Shown: positions 6,509 through 14,299, counted from the stretch's first letter. The stretch: 37,251 nt of DNA from an uncultured Alphaproteobacteria bacterium (GCA_949156565.1 CASCZI010000008.1:1-37251); one strand, 5' to 3'. Numbers and translations are program-made. The notes: generated from the letters alone by a model not told the origin.

Positions 6509-7680
6509 TATTCCCCATCCTTTTTAAACAATAAACAACAATCGCCATATGAAAAGAAGCGGTATTTTTCATCCACGGCATGCCGGTATGCCGCACGCAT
6601 GTTGTCCACCCCCGAAAACGCCGACACCAACATAAACAACGTCGATTTCGGCAAGTGAAAATTGGTCAGCAATACATCCACCGCCCCAAAACGATACCCC
6701 GGCGTGATAAAGATATCCGTTGTCCCGCAAAACGGCACCACACGGGCACCTTCACCCAATGCACGGGCACGTATTGCCGCACTCTCCAGTGTTCGCATCG
6801 ATGTTGTTCCCACCGCAATAACGCGCGATGCGGCGTTGATAATGGTGGCATGTTCTGGTGTAATTTGGCACCATTCACTGTGCATTTTATGTTGGGATAA
6901 ATCTTCGGTTTTGACCGGCATCCATGTGCCCGCCCCAACGTGTAATGTCACGTTTACAATTTGCGCCCCACGCGCCCGAATTTGATCCAATAATTCGGGG
7001 GTAAAATGCAACCCAGCGGTCGGCGCCGCCATCGATCCCAACGGCCCGGCATACACCGTCTGATACCGGTCACGATCGGCATTATTGGCCCCCCGCTTCA
7101 TATACGGCGGTAACGGCATTTTCCCCACCCGGTCCAAAACGTCCATTAAATTATCACAATTAAATTGCAGTTTCAGCCCGCTGTCATCATCATGCGCCAA
7201 CACGGTCGCGGTCGTCCCATCGTCCAAGGTCAAGGTTTCGCCAACAGGGATTTTATTAAATTTTTTACACAACCCCCACCACGTGCCATCGGACACAGCG
7301 GTATGCAGGGTAACTTCATACACGCGGCCCGACGAATCGGTTGCATTAAACCGTGCGGGAATCACACGCGAATTATTAAAGACAACGACATCACCGGGAC
7401 GAACATAATCCAAAAAATCCCGAATATGACGGTCAGATAACAAAAGACCACCCCGGGCTGCGCCCCCCCCTCCACAGGAGGGGAACTTAGACTCAGCGTG
7501 GCACGGTGCAACTTCTCCTCCTGTGGGGGAGTACCCCGAAGGGGGGAGGTGGTCTTTTGTTAATTCTTGTTTGACATCCCCACCAACCACCAACATACGG
7601 GACGCATCGCGGCGTTCCAACGGGTGCGACGCGATTAATTCGGTTGGTAATTCAAAATCAAAATCGGACGTATGCAACAT
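6508..7680 (-). CDS. queA: S-adenosylmethionine:tRNA ribosyltransferase-isomerase with in-frame insertion
   Basis: QueA transfers the ribosyl part of SAM to preQ1 in tRNA, making epoxyqueuosine. The family start (FDFELPTELIASHPLERRDA), the middle (RPGDVVVFNNSRVIPARF) and later motifs (TAGLHFTPELL; PTSMRTLESA-like region; NFHLPKSTLFMLV) are all present. Length is 390 residues against about 345-350 usual. The excess is a block at residues about 40-81, rich in Pro, Gly, Ser and Cys, encoded exactly by a palindromic DNA element (7438-7562). Removing it joins GGDVKQEL to SDRHIRDF, which is normal QueA sequence. The frame is kept and no stop is introduced, so the gene is probably still functional. 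It starts one base after the preceding gene's stop. Confidence 0.96.
   Translation of the reverse strand: MLHTSDFDFELPTELIASHPLERRDASRMLVVGGDVKQELTKDHLPPSGYSPTGGEVAPCHAESKFPSCGGGGAARGGLLLSDRHIRDFLDYVRPGDVVVFNNSRVIPARFNATDSSGRVYEVTLHTAVSDGTWWGLCKKFNKIPVGETLTLDDGTTATVLAHDDDSGLKLQFNCDNLMDVLDRVGKMPLPPYMKRGANNADRDRYQTVYAGPLGSMAAPTAGLHFTPELLDQIRARGAQIVNVTLHVGAGTWMPVKTEDLSQHKMHSEWCQITPEHATIINAASRVIAVGTTSMRTLESAAIRARALGEGARVVPFCGTTDIFITPGYRFGAVDVLLTNFHLPKSTLFMLVSAFSGVDNMRAAYRHAVDEKYRFFSYGDCCLLFKKDGE
7438..7562 (-). repeat. Palindromic element inserted in frame within queA
   Basis: The ends are 15-base perfect inverted repeats (TAACAAAAGACCACC and its complement). Inside is a second pair of arms, CCACAGGAGG/CCTCCTGTGG, so the whole 125-base unit can fold into one long hairpin. 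It lies entirely within queA and is translated as about 42 residues. Two related copies lie at 13862-14048 and 14102-14187, sharing the order CTTCGGG - TACTCC - GGAGAA - GCACCG - AAGTTCCCC. Behaviour and size resemble the Rickettsia palindromic elements, but I cannot show sequence homology to those families. Confidence 0.85.
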
Positions 7681-7878
7681 TTAATGTACACGCACCTGAC
7701 CCATATCACGAAAAACAGCGTATGTCACATTATCACGCGCATCCGCTGGACGCATACTGTCGCGCGGTGTAATCGCCCCCCGCGTCCGGGCCACATGTTG
7801 CGCCGGCTTGCACGACGCGCAAAGGGTCAAAATCGAGCCCCCCAGAATAATTAAGAAATATTTTTTTGATGTTTTCAT
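7681..7878 (-). CDS. Small secreted or lipoprotein-like protein
   Basis: A 65-residue protein with a Lys-start signal sequence (KTSKKYFLIILGGSILTLCA) ending in CASC. The second Cys could be a lipobox Cys, although the -3 position is Cys rather than Leu. The mature part is short, basic and of no known family (KPAQHVARTRGAITPRDSM). It is packed between the HAD-like gene (9-base gap) and queA (no gap), so it belongs to the operon, but its role is unrelated to queuosine as far as can be seen. Confidence 0.6.
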   Translation of the reverse strand: MKTSKKYFLIILGGSILTLCASCKPAQHVARTRGAITPRDSMRPADARDNVTYAVFRDMGQVRVH

Positions 7879-7887
7879 GACTAATCC

Positions 7888-8472
7888 TTATTCTCGGACG
7901 CGCCCATAAAACGCGTCATGTAAATTTTTATAACCATTATGTTTATCAATCCACCGCGTATCCAGGCCCAAGGCCGTGGCTTCGTCAATATGCCGTTTGG
8001 CATCATCCACAACAATCACCCGATCATGGGGATATTTTTCATGAATTTGGCGATAAAAATCCCCCTTGGTCGAAAATGCCGGCACAAAATGCACCCCCGC
8101 CAGGCCCGGAAAAGTTTTCATAAACCAATTACGATAAATGGCATCGGATTCGGCCGAAAAGGCGTTTGCCGAACAGATATAAACCCGCCCCGGATGGTCG
8201 GCAATCAGACGATTAACCGTGCGCCGCGCCCCACGAATCAAGGGAATTTGAATATGCCGGTTTTGAACATAAAATTCGGTAATGTACTTGGTTTCTTCGG
8301 CATTCATTTTGCCAGCGATGTTACCGCGCACCCGCCGCATCAGGCGCAAATACACCGCCGGGGTCATTTTCCCCCGTAACAACAAACCCAAAAAGAACCG
8401 ACGCGCGGTGCATACGGCATGCCGTTGAATCACGCCGTTGGAATCCAAAACAATCCGAACATTTTTATCCAA
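7888..8472 (-). CDS. HAD-superfamily-like hydrolase
   Basis: N-terminal IVLDSNGV occupies the position of HAD motif I (nucleophile Asp, but the usual second Asp is Asn). The middle segment VYICSANAFSAES carries a motif-II-like Ser. VIVVDDAKRHIDEATALGL gives the paired acidic residues and the downstream glycine of motif IV. It is therefore probably a small phosphatase-like HAD protein with an altered motif I. I chose the TTG at 8472 because AAGGTG precedes it and it puts motif I near residue 10. A GTG at 8499 is the alternative. Translation is coupled to the gene before it, whose stop lies just upstream of the TTG. Confidence 0.65.
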   Translation of the reverse strand: MDKNVRIVLDSNGVIQRHAVCTARRFFLGLLLRGKMTPAVYLRLMRRVRGNIAGKMNAEETKYITEFYVQNRHIQIPLIRGARRTVNRLIADHPGRVYICSANAFSAESDAIYRNWFMKTFPGLAGVHFVPAFSTKGDFYRQIHEKYPHDRVIVVDDAKRHIDEATALGLDTRWIDKHNGYKNLHDAFYGRVRE

Positions 8473-8473
8473 T

Positions 8474-8722
8474 TTACTGCACCTTTTGTTGCATGACACG
8501 GATAATACTGTCGCGGCGGGCGATTTCGTAATTTAGAGAATCAACCGTGCGCGAATGCGACGCGCAAATCTTGGCATTATTCTGCGGACGTTCTGATTTT
8601 GAATTGACAACACCCAACACATCCGGAATCCGGAAATAGCAGCATAAGGCCGCCCCCACATTCAGAATCTTTCCAGCACGCACCATCACCCGCCAAACTT
8701 TGTTTGTTGTTTTATTATTCAT
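8474..8722 (-). CDS. Hypothetical 82-aa protein
   Basis: The start overlaps the era stop by four bases (ATGA). A basic, moderately hydrophobic N-terminal part (VRAGKILNVGAALCCYF) may be a weak membrane anchor. The C-terminal half (SLNYEIARRDSIIRVMQQKV) looks like a short coiled coil. The arrangement recalls a small septum- or membrane-associated protein, but no family is recognised. Confidence 0.55.
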   Translation of the reverse strand: MNNKTTNKVWRVMVRAGKILNVGAALCCYFRIPDVLGVVNSKSERPQNNAKICASHSRTVDSLNYEIARRDSIIRVMQQKVQ

Positions 8723-9612
8723 TTCTTAAACTCCAACCCTTGGTCGGTGTAGTTTTCGGCTTTATTCTCCCAATCGGGTTCCACACGCACAAACAGATGC
8801 AGGCGCGCGTTCACCCCCCACTGATCCTGAATATCATGACGGGCGGCCGTGCCGATTTGCTTTAATTGTTCACCGCCGCGGCCAATAACAATCTTTTTAT
8901 GGGCATCATTTTGGACGACTATCTTTTGATAGATATCCAAGACCCCGTCCGCATCCACGTCGACTTTTTCGGTCACAACGTTGATGTGATACGGCAATTC
9001 TTGATGAATATATTTATACACCTTTTCCCGGGTTAATTCCGCCAGATATAATTCATCCGGCACATCCACCGCGTCGGAATCATTAAACAAATATGGCCCG
9101 GCCGGCATCACCGCCGCCAAGGATTCCAACATCCCCGTCACACCATCGTTTTTCAATGCCGAAATCATAAAGATGTCAACCCAATCGGCCATCGATGACA
9201 ATTCGGCCACAATGGGCAGCAAATTTGGCTTTGCCACCGCGTCCACCTTGTTCAGGGCAACGAACAAATTCGGGCGATCTTTGATTTTTTCAACCAAGTC
9301 GCGAATGGTGTCGGTAATCCCCTTTTGCGCGTCCATAATCAACAAAATCGCATCTGCATCCCCCACGGCATCCATGGCGGCACCCACCATCGCCCGATCC
9401 AGGCGACGTTTCGGCCGAAAAACGCCCGGGGTATCGACAAAGATTAATTGCCGCGCCCCAACCATTTTCACCGCACGCAGCCGGGTTCGCGTCGTCTGCA
9501 CCTTGTGCGAAACAATGGACACCTTGCGCCCCATGATTTGGTTTAATAATGTGCTTTTGCCCGCATTCGTGGGGCCAATAATGGCGATAAAGCCGGAATA
9601 TGTCTGTGTCAT
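8719..9612 (-). CDS. era: GTPase Era
   Basis: Era binds the 3' end of 16S rRNA and helps mature the 30S subunit. The true start is ATG 9612 (MTQTYSGFIAIIGPTNAGKS); upstream in-frame ATGs would add an unrelated 42-residue extension. G1 is GPTNAGKST, G3 is DTPGVF, G4 is NKVD, and the C-terminal KH domain shows VIGRGGEQLKQIG. Length of 297 residues is normal. It is the first gene of a minus-strand operon running to 5071 and is divergent from dcd. Confidence 0.96.
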   Translation of the reverse strand: MTQTYSGFIAIIGPTNAGKSTLLNQIMGRKVSIVSHKVQTTRTRLRAVKMVGARQLIFVDTPGVFRPKRRLDRAMVGAAMDAVGDADAILLIMDAQKGITDTIRDLVEKIKDRPNLFVALNKVDAVAKPNLLPIVAELSSMADWVDIFMISALKNDGVTGMLESLAAVMPAGPYLFNDSDAVDVPDELYLAELTREKVYKYIHQELPYHINVVTEKVDVDADGVLDIYQKIVVQNDAHKKIVIGRGGEQLKQIGTAARHDIQDQWGVNARLHLFVRVEPDWENKAENYTDQGLEFKK

Positions 9613-9732
9613 GGGCAAAACAATAGCACGAAAAAGTAAAATGTGAACAAAAATCTTGAAATTTCTGTAAATCAATGGCAAAGTATTTATTGCCGGGGGG
9701 GATGACATTGGCACAATACAAAGGATGCAGAA

Positions 9733-10455
9733 ATGCAATTAACCGGTCCGGAAATTCAAAAACGCATGGATGAAACGGGCGATATTGTTATTATCCCGTT
9801 TGACAAACGCTGCCTGGGCAGTAACAGTTACGACCTGCACCTGGCAGATACCTTAAAAATCTATAAACATACATTGCCCGCCGGCATGCGCCCGGCCATT
9901 GAATACGATCCGACGCGACGCGATTATTCCATGGCAGATTGGTTTTATCATCGTCGGCAATACCTGGACTATCTGCGCCATCCGGACAAATACGATATTC
10001 GCAACCCACGATATCTATTGAACCCGTGCAATGAAAAATGTCATCAAACAATGGATATAAAAATTCCGGAAACGGGTCTGATACTGTCACCTGATATTGG
10101 ATATTTGGGATCCACCGTCGAATATACAGAAACGCATAATTTATTTCCATATATTGATGGAAAATCATCGGTTGGACGCAATTTTATCTTAAACCATCAT
10201 ACGGCCGGACGTGGGGACGACGGATTCTGTGGCGATTGGACATTGGAAATTCGCGTATTGTATCCCACCGTTGTATATCCATACATGCGTATCGGCCAAA
10301 TATATTATGAATCATTTACGGGCGAACGACAACCATACAATAAAAACAGTGCCAGCCATTATAACGGCCAACGCGGCCCGACACCGGCGGCCCCAATCCC
10401 CGTAGACATGTTCTTGGCAGATCATATATCAAAGTTAAATACCAAGGGGAAATAG
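9733..10455 (+). CDS. dcd: dCTP deaminase family protein, with insertion
   Basis: The dUTPase/Dcd trimer fold is recognisable: SNSYDLHL near the N-terminus, YIDGKSSVGR (usual form GRSSLAR) and GDWTLEIRV with the likely catalytic Glu, then RIGQIYYESF. The reaction would be dCTP to dUTP for thymidylate synthesis. At 240 residues it is about 50 longer than a typical Dcd. The extra block (about residues 47-105) is rich in Tyr, Arg and Asp. The start at 9733 has AAAGGA upstream. A direct nucleotide-binding role is likely, but the insertion leaves open whether it is a mono- or bifunctional variant. Confidence 0.85.
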   Translation: MQLTGPEIQKRMDETGDIVIIPFDKRCLGSNSYDLHLADTLKIYKHTLPAGMRPAIEYDPTRRDYSMADWFYHRRQYLDYLRHPDKYDIRNPRYLLNPCNEKCHQTMDIKIPETGLILSPDIGYLGSTVEYTETHNLFPYIDGKSSVGRNFILNHHTAGRGDDGFCGDWTLEIRVLYPTVVYPYMRIGQIYYESFTGERQPYNKNSASHYNGQRGPTPAAPIPVDMFLADHISKLNTKGK

Positions 10456-10527
10456 TTCACCATCAATTGGTATAATAACAATTCCGTATAAAGGTGTATG
10501 TGCCCGTCGCATCAGCATAGGGATTTA

Positions 10528-10559
10528 CAACGTCACAAAACCACAACTTTTTGACGTTG
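10528..10559. repeat. 8-bp inverted repeat between dcd and bamD
   Basis: CAACGTCA and TGACGTTG are separated by 16 bases, between the convergent 3' ends of dcd and bamD. There is no T run on either side, so it is not a normal terminator; it might be a protein site or a weak transcript end. Confidence 0.35.
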
Positions 10560-10565
10560 AATCGG

Positions 10566-11294
10566 TTACTTTAACCGTTTTGTCCATTCATTATCGGGGA
10601 AATTCAACCGTAACATCTCGGCATACCCGGACGCCTGGGCATCCAGACCAATGGCGGTATAACATTCGGTTAAACGGAATAACGCCTCTGGGGTCATGAC
10701 GGTTCCCTGGGCACCAGATACAACCGATTGCAGGCGGGAAATCGCACTGGGCCAATTCTGTTCGTGCATATCTGTGCGTGCAGAATACATAACCTTGCCC
10801 GCGATATAATTTTTCAAAATGGCAATTTTATTGCGGGCGTTTTCGGCATATTCCGACCGGCCAAAGCGTTCCACCAATTGTTCAAATTGTTGCAATGCAT
10901 ACACCGACATCCCCGGTTCCCGGCGGACATCACTGACCTGGCGGTAATAACACATCCCGCGCAGATACAACATATATGGCACATCTTTATGTCCCGGATG
11001 GAATCGCATAAATCGATCAACGGTCAAAATCGCACCGGGAAAATCACCATCCAGATATTGGGCATATGCCGCCATGACCAATGCATCCGCGGCCCATGGA
11101 CTGGACGGGTACTGGGTTTCGGCCGCCAAGAATTCATTGGCCGCCGTATCATAATGCTTTTTATTCATTTGATCATATGCCGCGTTGTATATTTCACGCA
11201 ATCCGCGTTCTATTCCTGTTCCATCGGTTTTTGATGTCGTCGTACAACCGGCCAACAACCCAACAATCCCCACCAGCGCAAATAACTTTTTCAT
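10566..11294 (-). CDS. bamD: Outer membrane assembly lipoprotein BamD
   Basis: BamD is the essential lipoprotein of the BAM complex that folds outer-membrane beta-barrels. The signal sequence ends with lipobox LLAGC (Cys17). The mature 226 residues contain the expected tetratricopeptide-like helices, including AANEFLAAETQYPSSPWA, AILTVDRFMRFHPGH and the diagnostic stretch DVPYMLYLRGMCYYRQV. Length is typical for alphaproteobacterial BamD. Divergent from murJ with only 52 bases between the starts. Confidence 0.93.
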   Translation of the reverse strand: MKKLFALVGIVGLLAGCTTTSKTDGTGIERGLREIYNAAYDQMNKKHYDTAANEFLAAETQYPSSPWAADALVMAAYAQYLDGDFPGAILTVDRFMRFHPGHKDVPYMLYLRGMCYYRQVSDVRREPGMSVYALQQFEQLVERFGRSEYAENARNKIAILKNYIAGKVMYSARTDMHEQNWPSAISRLQSVVSGAQGTVMTPEALFRLTECYTAIGLDAQASGYAEMLRLNFPDNEWTKRLK

Positions 11295-11309
11295 ACCTTT
11301 ATTCCTGCC

Positions 11310-11339
11310 TTGATTTTATCTTTCAAACCAGAGTATAAT
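11310..11339 (+). promoter_or_regulatory. murJ promoter (leaderless geometry)
   Basis: TTGATT (11310-11315), an 18-base spacer and TATAAT (11334-11339) end 7 bases before the murJ ATG, so transcription should begin at or next to the start codon. No Shine-Dalgarno sequence is present. On the opposite strand the same bases read TATACT, a possible bamD -10 box. Confidence 0.6.
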
Positions 11340-11346
11340 CGAAACC

Positions 11347-12813
11347 ATGAACATTGGCAAACATATTTTCGGGGTCGGCGCCATGACCGGCATCAGCCGC
11401 CTGTTCGGATTTATCCGCGACATGTTGATTGCGCGCTATTTGGGGGCGGGCCGTTTGTCGGATATATTTTTGACGGCGTTTAAATTACCTAATTTATTCC
11501 GGGACCTGTTGGGCGAAGGTGCCCTGTCGGCGATTTTTATTCCCATGTATACCGATTTGAAAAAAGATGACACATTTGCCAAGAATGTGTTTTCATGGCT
11601 GATGCTGGTTTTATTGGCAATTACATTGGCATTCGAAATACTTATGCCGGTTGTGGTATGGATATTGGCCCCGGGCTTTGCCGAAGATCCGGGTAAAATG
11701 CAAATGACCGTAACCATTTCCCGCATCATGTTCGGGTACGTTATCTTTGTGTGTGGGGCGGCATTTCTGTCGGCGATTTTGAATGCATTTTCGCGCTTTT
11801 TATTGGCGGCGTTTATGCCGGTTATGTTAAATATCATGTTAATCATGGTGATGTTGGGAACATCGATGTATGCGGGGACAACGGTTCTCTATGCCATGGC
11901 CATAACCGTGGTGGCATCGGGCATTGTCCAATGCGCTATTTTGTGGACACGGGTACGCCGCCGGCATTTTGGGTTACGATTGATATGGCCCCGTTGGACG
12001 CCAGGAATCAAACGCCTGATAACCCGTCTTGGGGTCAGTATTATTGGCAATGGATTCTATCAAATCACAATTATTGCAGGCACATTAGTTGCCAGTTTTC
12101 AAAACGGTGCGGTTTCATGGCTTTATTACGCCGATCGTATTGTGCAATTACCGTTTGCCATTATTGGATTGGCCGTTGGAACGGTATTAATGTCATCTAT
12201 ATCAAATGCATTGGCCAATGGAAACATGCGTGGCGTCCATATTCAACAAAATTCAACATTGCGCCGGTCGATGATGTTAATCTTGCCATGCGTGGCGGGA
12301 TTGGTCGTATTGGGCGAACCCATTATTCGTACCCTGTTCCAATATGGGGCATGGACCCACGAATCCACCCATGCCGTTGCCATCGCCATTATGATCCAGG
12401 CATTTGTTTTACCTGCAATGATGTTAAGTCAGATTTTGGGCAAAACCCTGTATGCGGCCCAGGATGTTGTGACACCGGTCCGAACCAGTATGGTTTCATT
12501 AACCGCGGCGGCGGTCATTTACCTGGGGCTGTTCCCAATCATTGGGTATTTAGCGATCCCCGTTGGATTGGTTATCAGTGGATATTTGAAAACCGCCCTA
12601 TTGGCACGGGCATGCCGTAAACGCCATTTATTTCAAATTGACGCACGTGCGCGACGGGCCATTGTGGGATTTGGTATTCTGGCGGCGGGATTGGGGGGAA
12701 TTATGGCGATGATTCCCATTGCCGGACCAATCGCATTGGGGGCGGTAATCATCGGATATGGAATGGTATATTTGCCAATGGCATGGATAATTGACCGCAA
12801 CGTCGGACGATAA
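11347..12813 (+). CDS. murJ: Lipid II flippase MurJ
   Basis: MurJ flips lipid II across the inner membrane for peptidoglycan synthesis. The 488-residue product is strongly hydrophobic throughout, consistent with 14 transmembrane segments. It starts with the family signature (GAMTGISRLFGFIRDM, then LGAGRLSDIFLTAF and LLGEGALSAIFIPMY). The C-terminal PxxxL-type helices and the charged central loops are present. Two large frames overlapping it on the same strand are shadows. There is no RBS; see the promoter entry. RlpA follows 98 bases downstream. Confidence 0.95.
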   Translation: MNIGKHIFGVGAMTGISRLFGFIRDMLIARYLGAGRLSDIFLTAFKLPNLFRDLLGEGALSAIFIPMYTDLKKDDTFAKNVFSWLMLVLLAITLAFEILMPVVVWILAPGFAEDPGKMQMTVTISRIMFGYVIFVCGAAFLSAILNAFSRFLLAAFMPVMLNIMLIMVMLGTSMYAGTTVLYAMAITVVASGIVQCAILWTRVRRRHFGLRLIWPRWTPGIKRLITRLGVSIIGNGFYQITIIAGTLVASFQNGAVSWLYYADRIVQLPFAIIGLAVGTVLMSSISNALANGNMRGVHIQQNSTLRRSMMLILPCVAGLVVLGEPIIRTLFQYGAWTHESTHAVAIAIMIQAFVLPAMMLSQILGKTLYAAQDVVTPVRTSMVSLTAAAVIYLGLFPIIGYLAIPVGLVISGYLKTALLARACRKRHLFQIDARARRAIVGFGILAAGLGGIMAMIPIAGPIALGAVIIGYGMVYLPMAWIIDRNVGR

Positions 12814-12821
12814 AATAACGT

Positions 12822-12850
12822 TTGAATCCGGCCCTTTTTTATGATAAAAT
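12822..12850 (+). promoter_or_regulatory. Probable rlpA promoter
   Basis: TTGAAT (12822-12827), 17-base spacer, TAAAAT (12845-12850). The following leader of about 50 bases can form a small GGGGTGT/ACAGCCCC hairpin before the GAGGAG that precedes rlpA. Confidence 0.5.
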
Positions 12851-12910
12851 CAAAAACAAGAAGAACGGGGTGTCTGAATCCACAGCCCCCATCGCAAGAG
12901 GAGAATGGAG

Positions 12911-13807
12911 ATGAGAAAAATCGTATCTTTAACGGTTCTGACCGCGTTGGTCGCCGCCTGTACCCAGCCACAGTCCGGATCAAACGTTTCTGATTATGGC
13001 AGTGATGGTTTCGGCGAAGAAGTTTTGGTCACAACCAATGATCAAATGTTAAATACCACCTATTTAACCGCACCGGCACCCAAATATTATGTTGGTAACG
13101 CGTACAAGGTCGAAGATGTTCAATACATCCCGGTCGAAGACCTAACCTATAACCAAACTGGAATTGCGGGAATTATCCCGGCCGAACTAAACGGAACCAA
13201 AACCAGCAATGGCGAAACATTTGATATGAATCAGATGGTCGCCACCAGCAAGACGTTGCCATTACCGACAATTGCACGGGTTACAAATCTGGACAATGGA
13301 AATTCTGTGACGGTGCGCGTTAATAACCGTGGCCCGTTTGTAAATACACGCATTATGGACCTGTCGCCGGCGGCGGCGCGTAAAATCGGCATGAATGGTA
13401 CCGCCAAGATCCAGGTCCAGGTTATTGCCGACCAATCTTTGGCCGTGAAAAATGCAACATTGGGTGCAACGGCGGATACAACACCCACCGAAACCATCGT
13501 CACCACAACCACCACAACGGTAACAGAACCAACCCCAATGCCCCAACCTGGGCCGGTGGCAACATCGGGCGATTACAGTGTGCAAATCGCGGCATTCTAT
13601 GCCGAAGACAGCGCATCCAACCTGGCCAATCGGATGAAACAATATGGGGATGCCACCGTCGTCAAAGAAGGCGATATGTACAAGGTGCGGATTGTCGACT
13701 TGGATGCGGCCGCCGCGCGGCGGACAATTGATGCCCTGCGTCAGAACGAAGGCATGGCACCAGGTCTGTTAAAGAATGGCCGTTGGGTTAACGCCGACAG
13801 CATTTAA
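12911..13807 (+). CDS. rlpA: RlpA-family septal lipoprotein with SPOR domain
   Basis: I chose ATG 12911 because AGGAG lies 7 bases upstream; ATG 12905 is too close to it. Signal peptide with lipobox LVAAC (Cys17). The double-psi beta-barrel domain (about residues 75-180) shows SNGETFDMNQ, KTLPLPTIARV, VRVNNRGPF and RIMDLSPAAARKIGM. A Thr/Pro-rich linker leads to a C-terminal SPOR domain (about 222-298, YSVQIAAFYAED) that binds denuded septal glycan. In RlpA lytic transglycosylases the Glu and Asp of GE..D and a His eight residues on are important. Glu102 and Asp105 are present, but the His position is Ser113. Activity may be altered. Confidence 0.9.
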   Translation: MRKIVSLTVLTALVAACTQPQSGSNVSDYGSDGFGEEVLVTTNDQMLNTTYLTAPAPKYYVGNAYKVEDVQYIPVEDLTYNQTGIAGIIPAELNGTKTSNGETFDMNQMVATSKTLPLPTIARVTNLDNGNSVTVRVNNRGPFVNTRIMDLSPAAARKIGMNGTAKIQVQVIADQSLAVKNATLGATADTTPTETIVTTTTTTVTEPTPMPQPGPVATSGDYSVQIAAFYAEDSASNLANRMKQYGDATVVKEGDMYKVRIVDLDAAAARRTIDALRQNEGMAPGLLKNGRWVNADSI

Positions 13808-13811
13808 AATC

Positions 13812-13834
13812 TCCCCCGAACGGGGGATTTTTTT
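13812..13834 (+). terminator. rlpA terminator
   Basis: Stem TCCCCC/GGGGGA with loop GAAC, followed by seven T, 4 bases after the rlpA stop. Confidence 0.88.
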
Positions 13835-13861
13835 ACAACTTTCAGATTGCAGAGTTCAAAT

Positions 13862-14048
13862 AAAAGCCCCCCCTTCGGGATACTCCCTCGAGGGAGGAGA
13901 ACCCATGCACCGATCTAAAGTTCCCCCGCCAGAACCCACCCACGGAAATTTAACAATTTCCGCGGTGCCCAGGGTCGGGGGTGGACGCGCAATCAGGCGC
14001 CGCAAAAATTGAAAATTTTTGTGGGTGATATCGACGGGGTGGTCTTTT
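13862..14048 (+). repeat. Palindromic repeat copy A (intergenic)
   Basis: It begins AAAAGCCCCCCCTTCGGGAT and ends GGGGTGGTC plus a T run, matching the ends of the element in queA. The shared core is CTTCGGG, TACTCC, GGAGGAGAA, GCACCG and TAAAGTTCCCC. It is longer than the queA copy because the middle holds two extra perfect hairpins (GGAAATT/AATTTCC and CAAAAATT/AATTTTTG). The left hairpin reads CTCCCTCGAGGGAG here and CTCCGCCACAGGCGG in copy B, so pairing is kept while sequence changes. No credible gene lies in 13808-14299; the short frames there are shadows of this repeat. Confidence 0.75.
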
Positions 14049-14101
14049 TTTTTAAATAATCCTGATGGATGTTCGGGGTGTCGGCAATAGCAGTGTTCAT
14101 G

Positions 14102-14187
14102 GTGCAGAGTACAGAATCCAGATAAAAGACCACCTCTCCGCTTTGGGATACTCCGCCACAGGCGGATAACATACGCCCCGATCATCG
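14102..14187 (+). repeat. Palindromic repeat copy B (partial)
   Basis: AAAAGACCACCTC, CTTTGGGATACTCC and CCACAGG match the queA copy base for base over short blocks, but the right-hand terminal arm is missing, so the copy is truncated or diverged. Copies A and B are both preceded by TGCAGAGT and a short A-rich spacer, suggesting duplication of a larger unit. It lies about 110 bases before the GNAT gene. Confidence 0.65.
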
Positions 14188-14299
14188 GTTATGTATGCGA
14201 CGCAAGGAACATGACCATTAGCGGCGCGACGTATCGGGTTGAACAAGCGACAAAGAATTTTATTTGACAATAATTATAATTTGTGCAACAAATAATTCC

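Noticed and set aside
11751-12620. Long plus-strand frame of 289 codons inside murJ
   Set aside because: Shadow of murJ in another frame; low-complexity Cys/His/Trp-rich product and no start signal.
13776-14185. Short frames on both strands between rlpA and the GNAT gene
   Set aside because: They read through the palindromic repeat copies and have no start signals or protein-like pattern.
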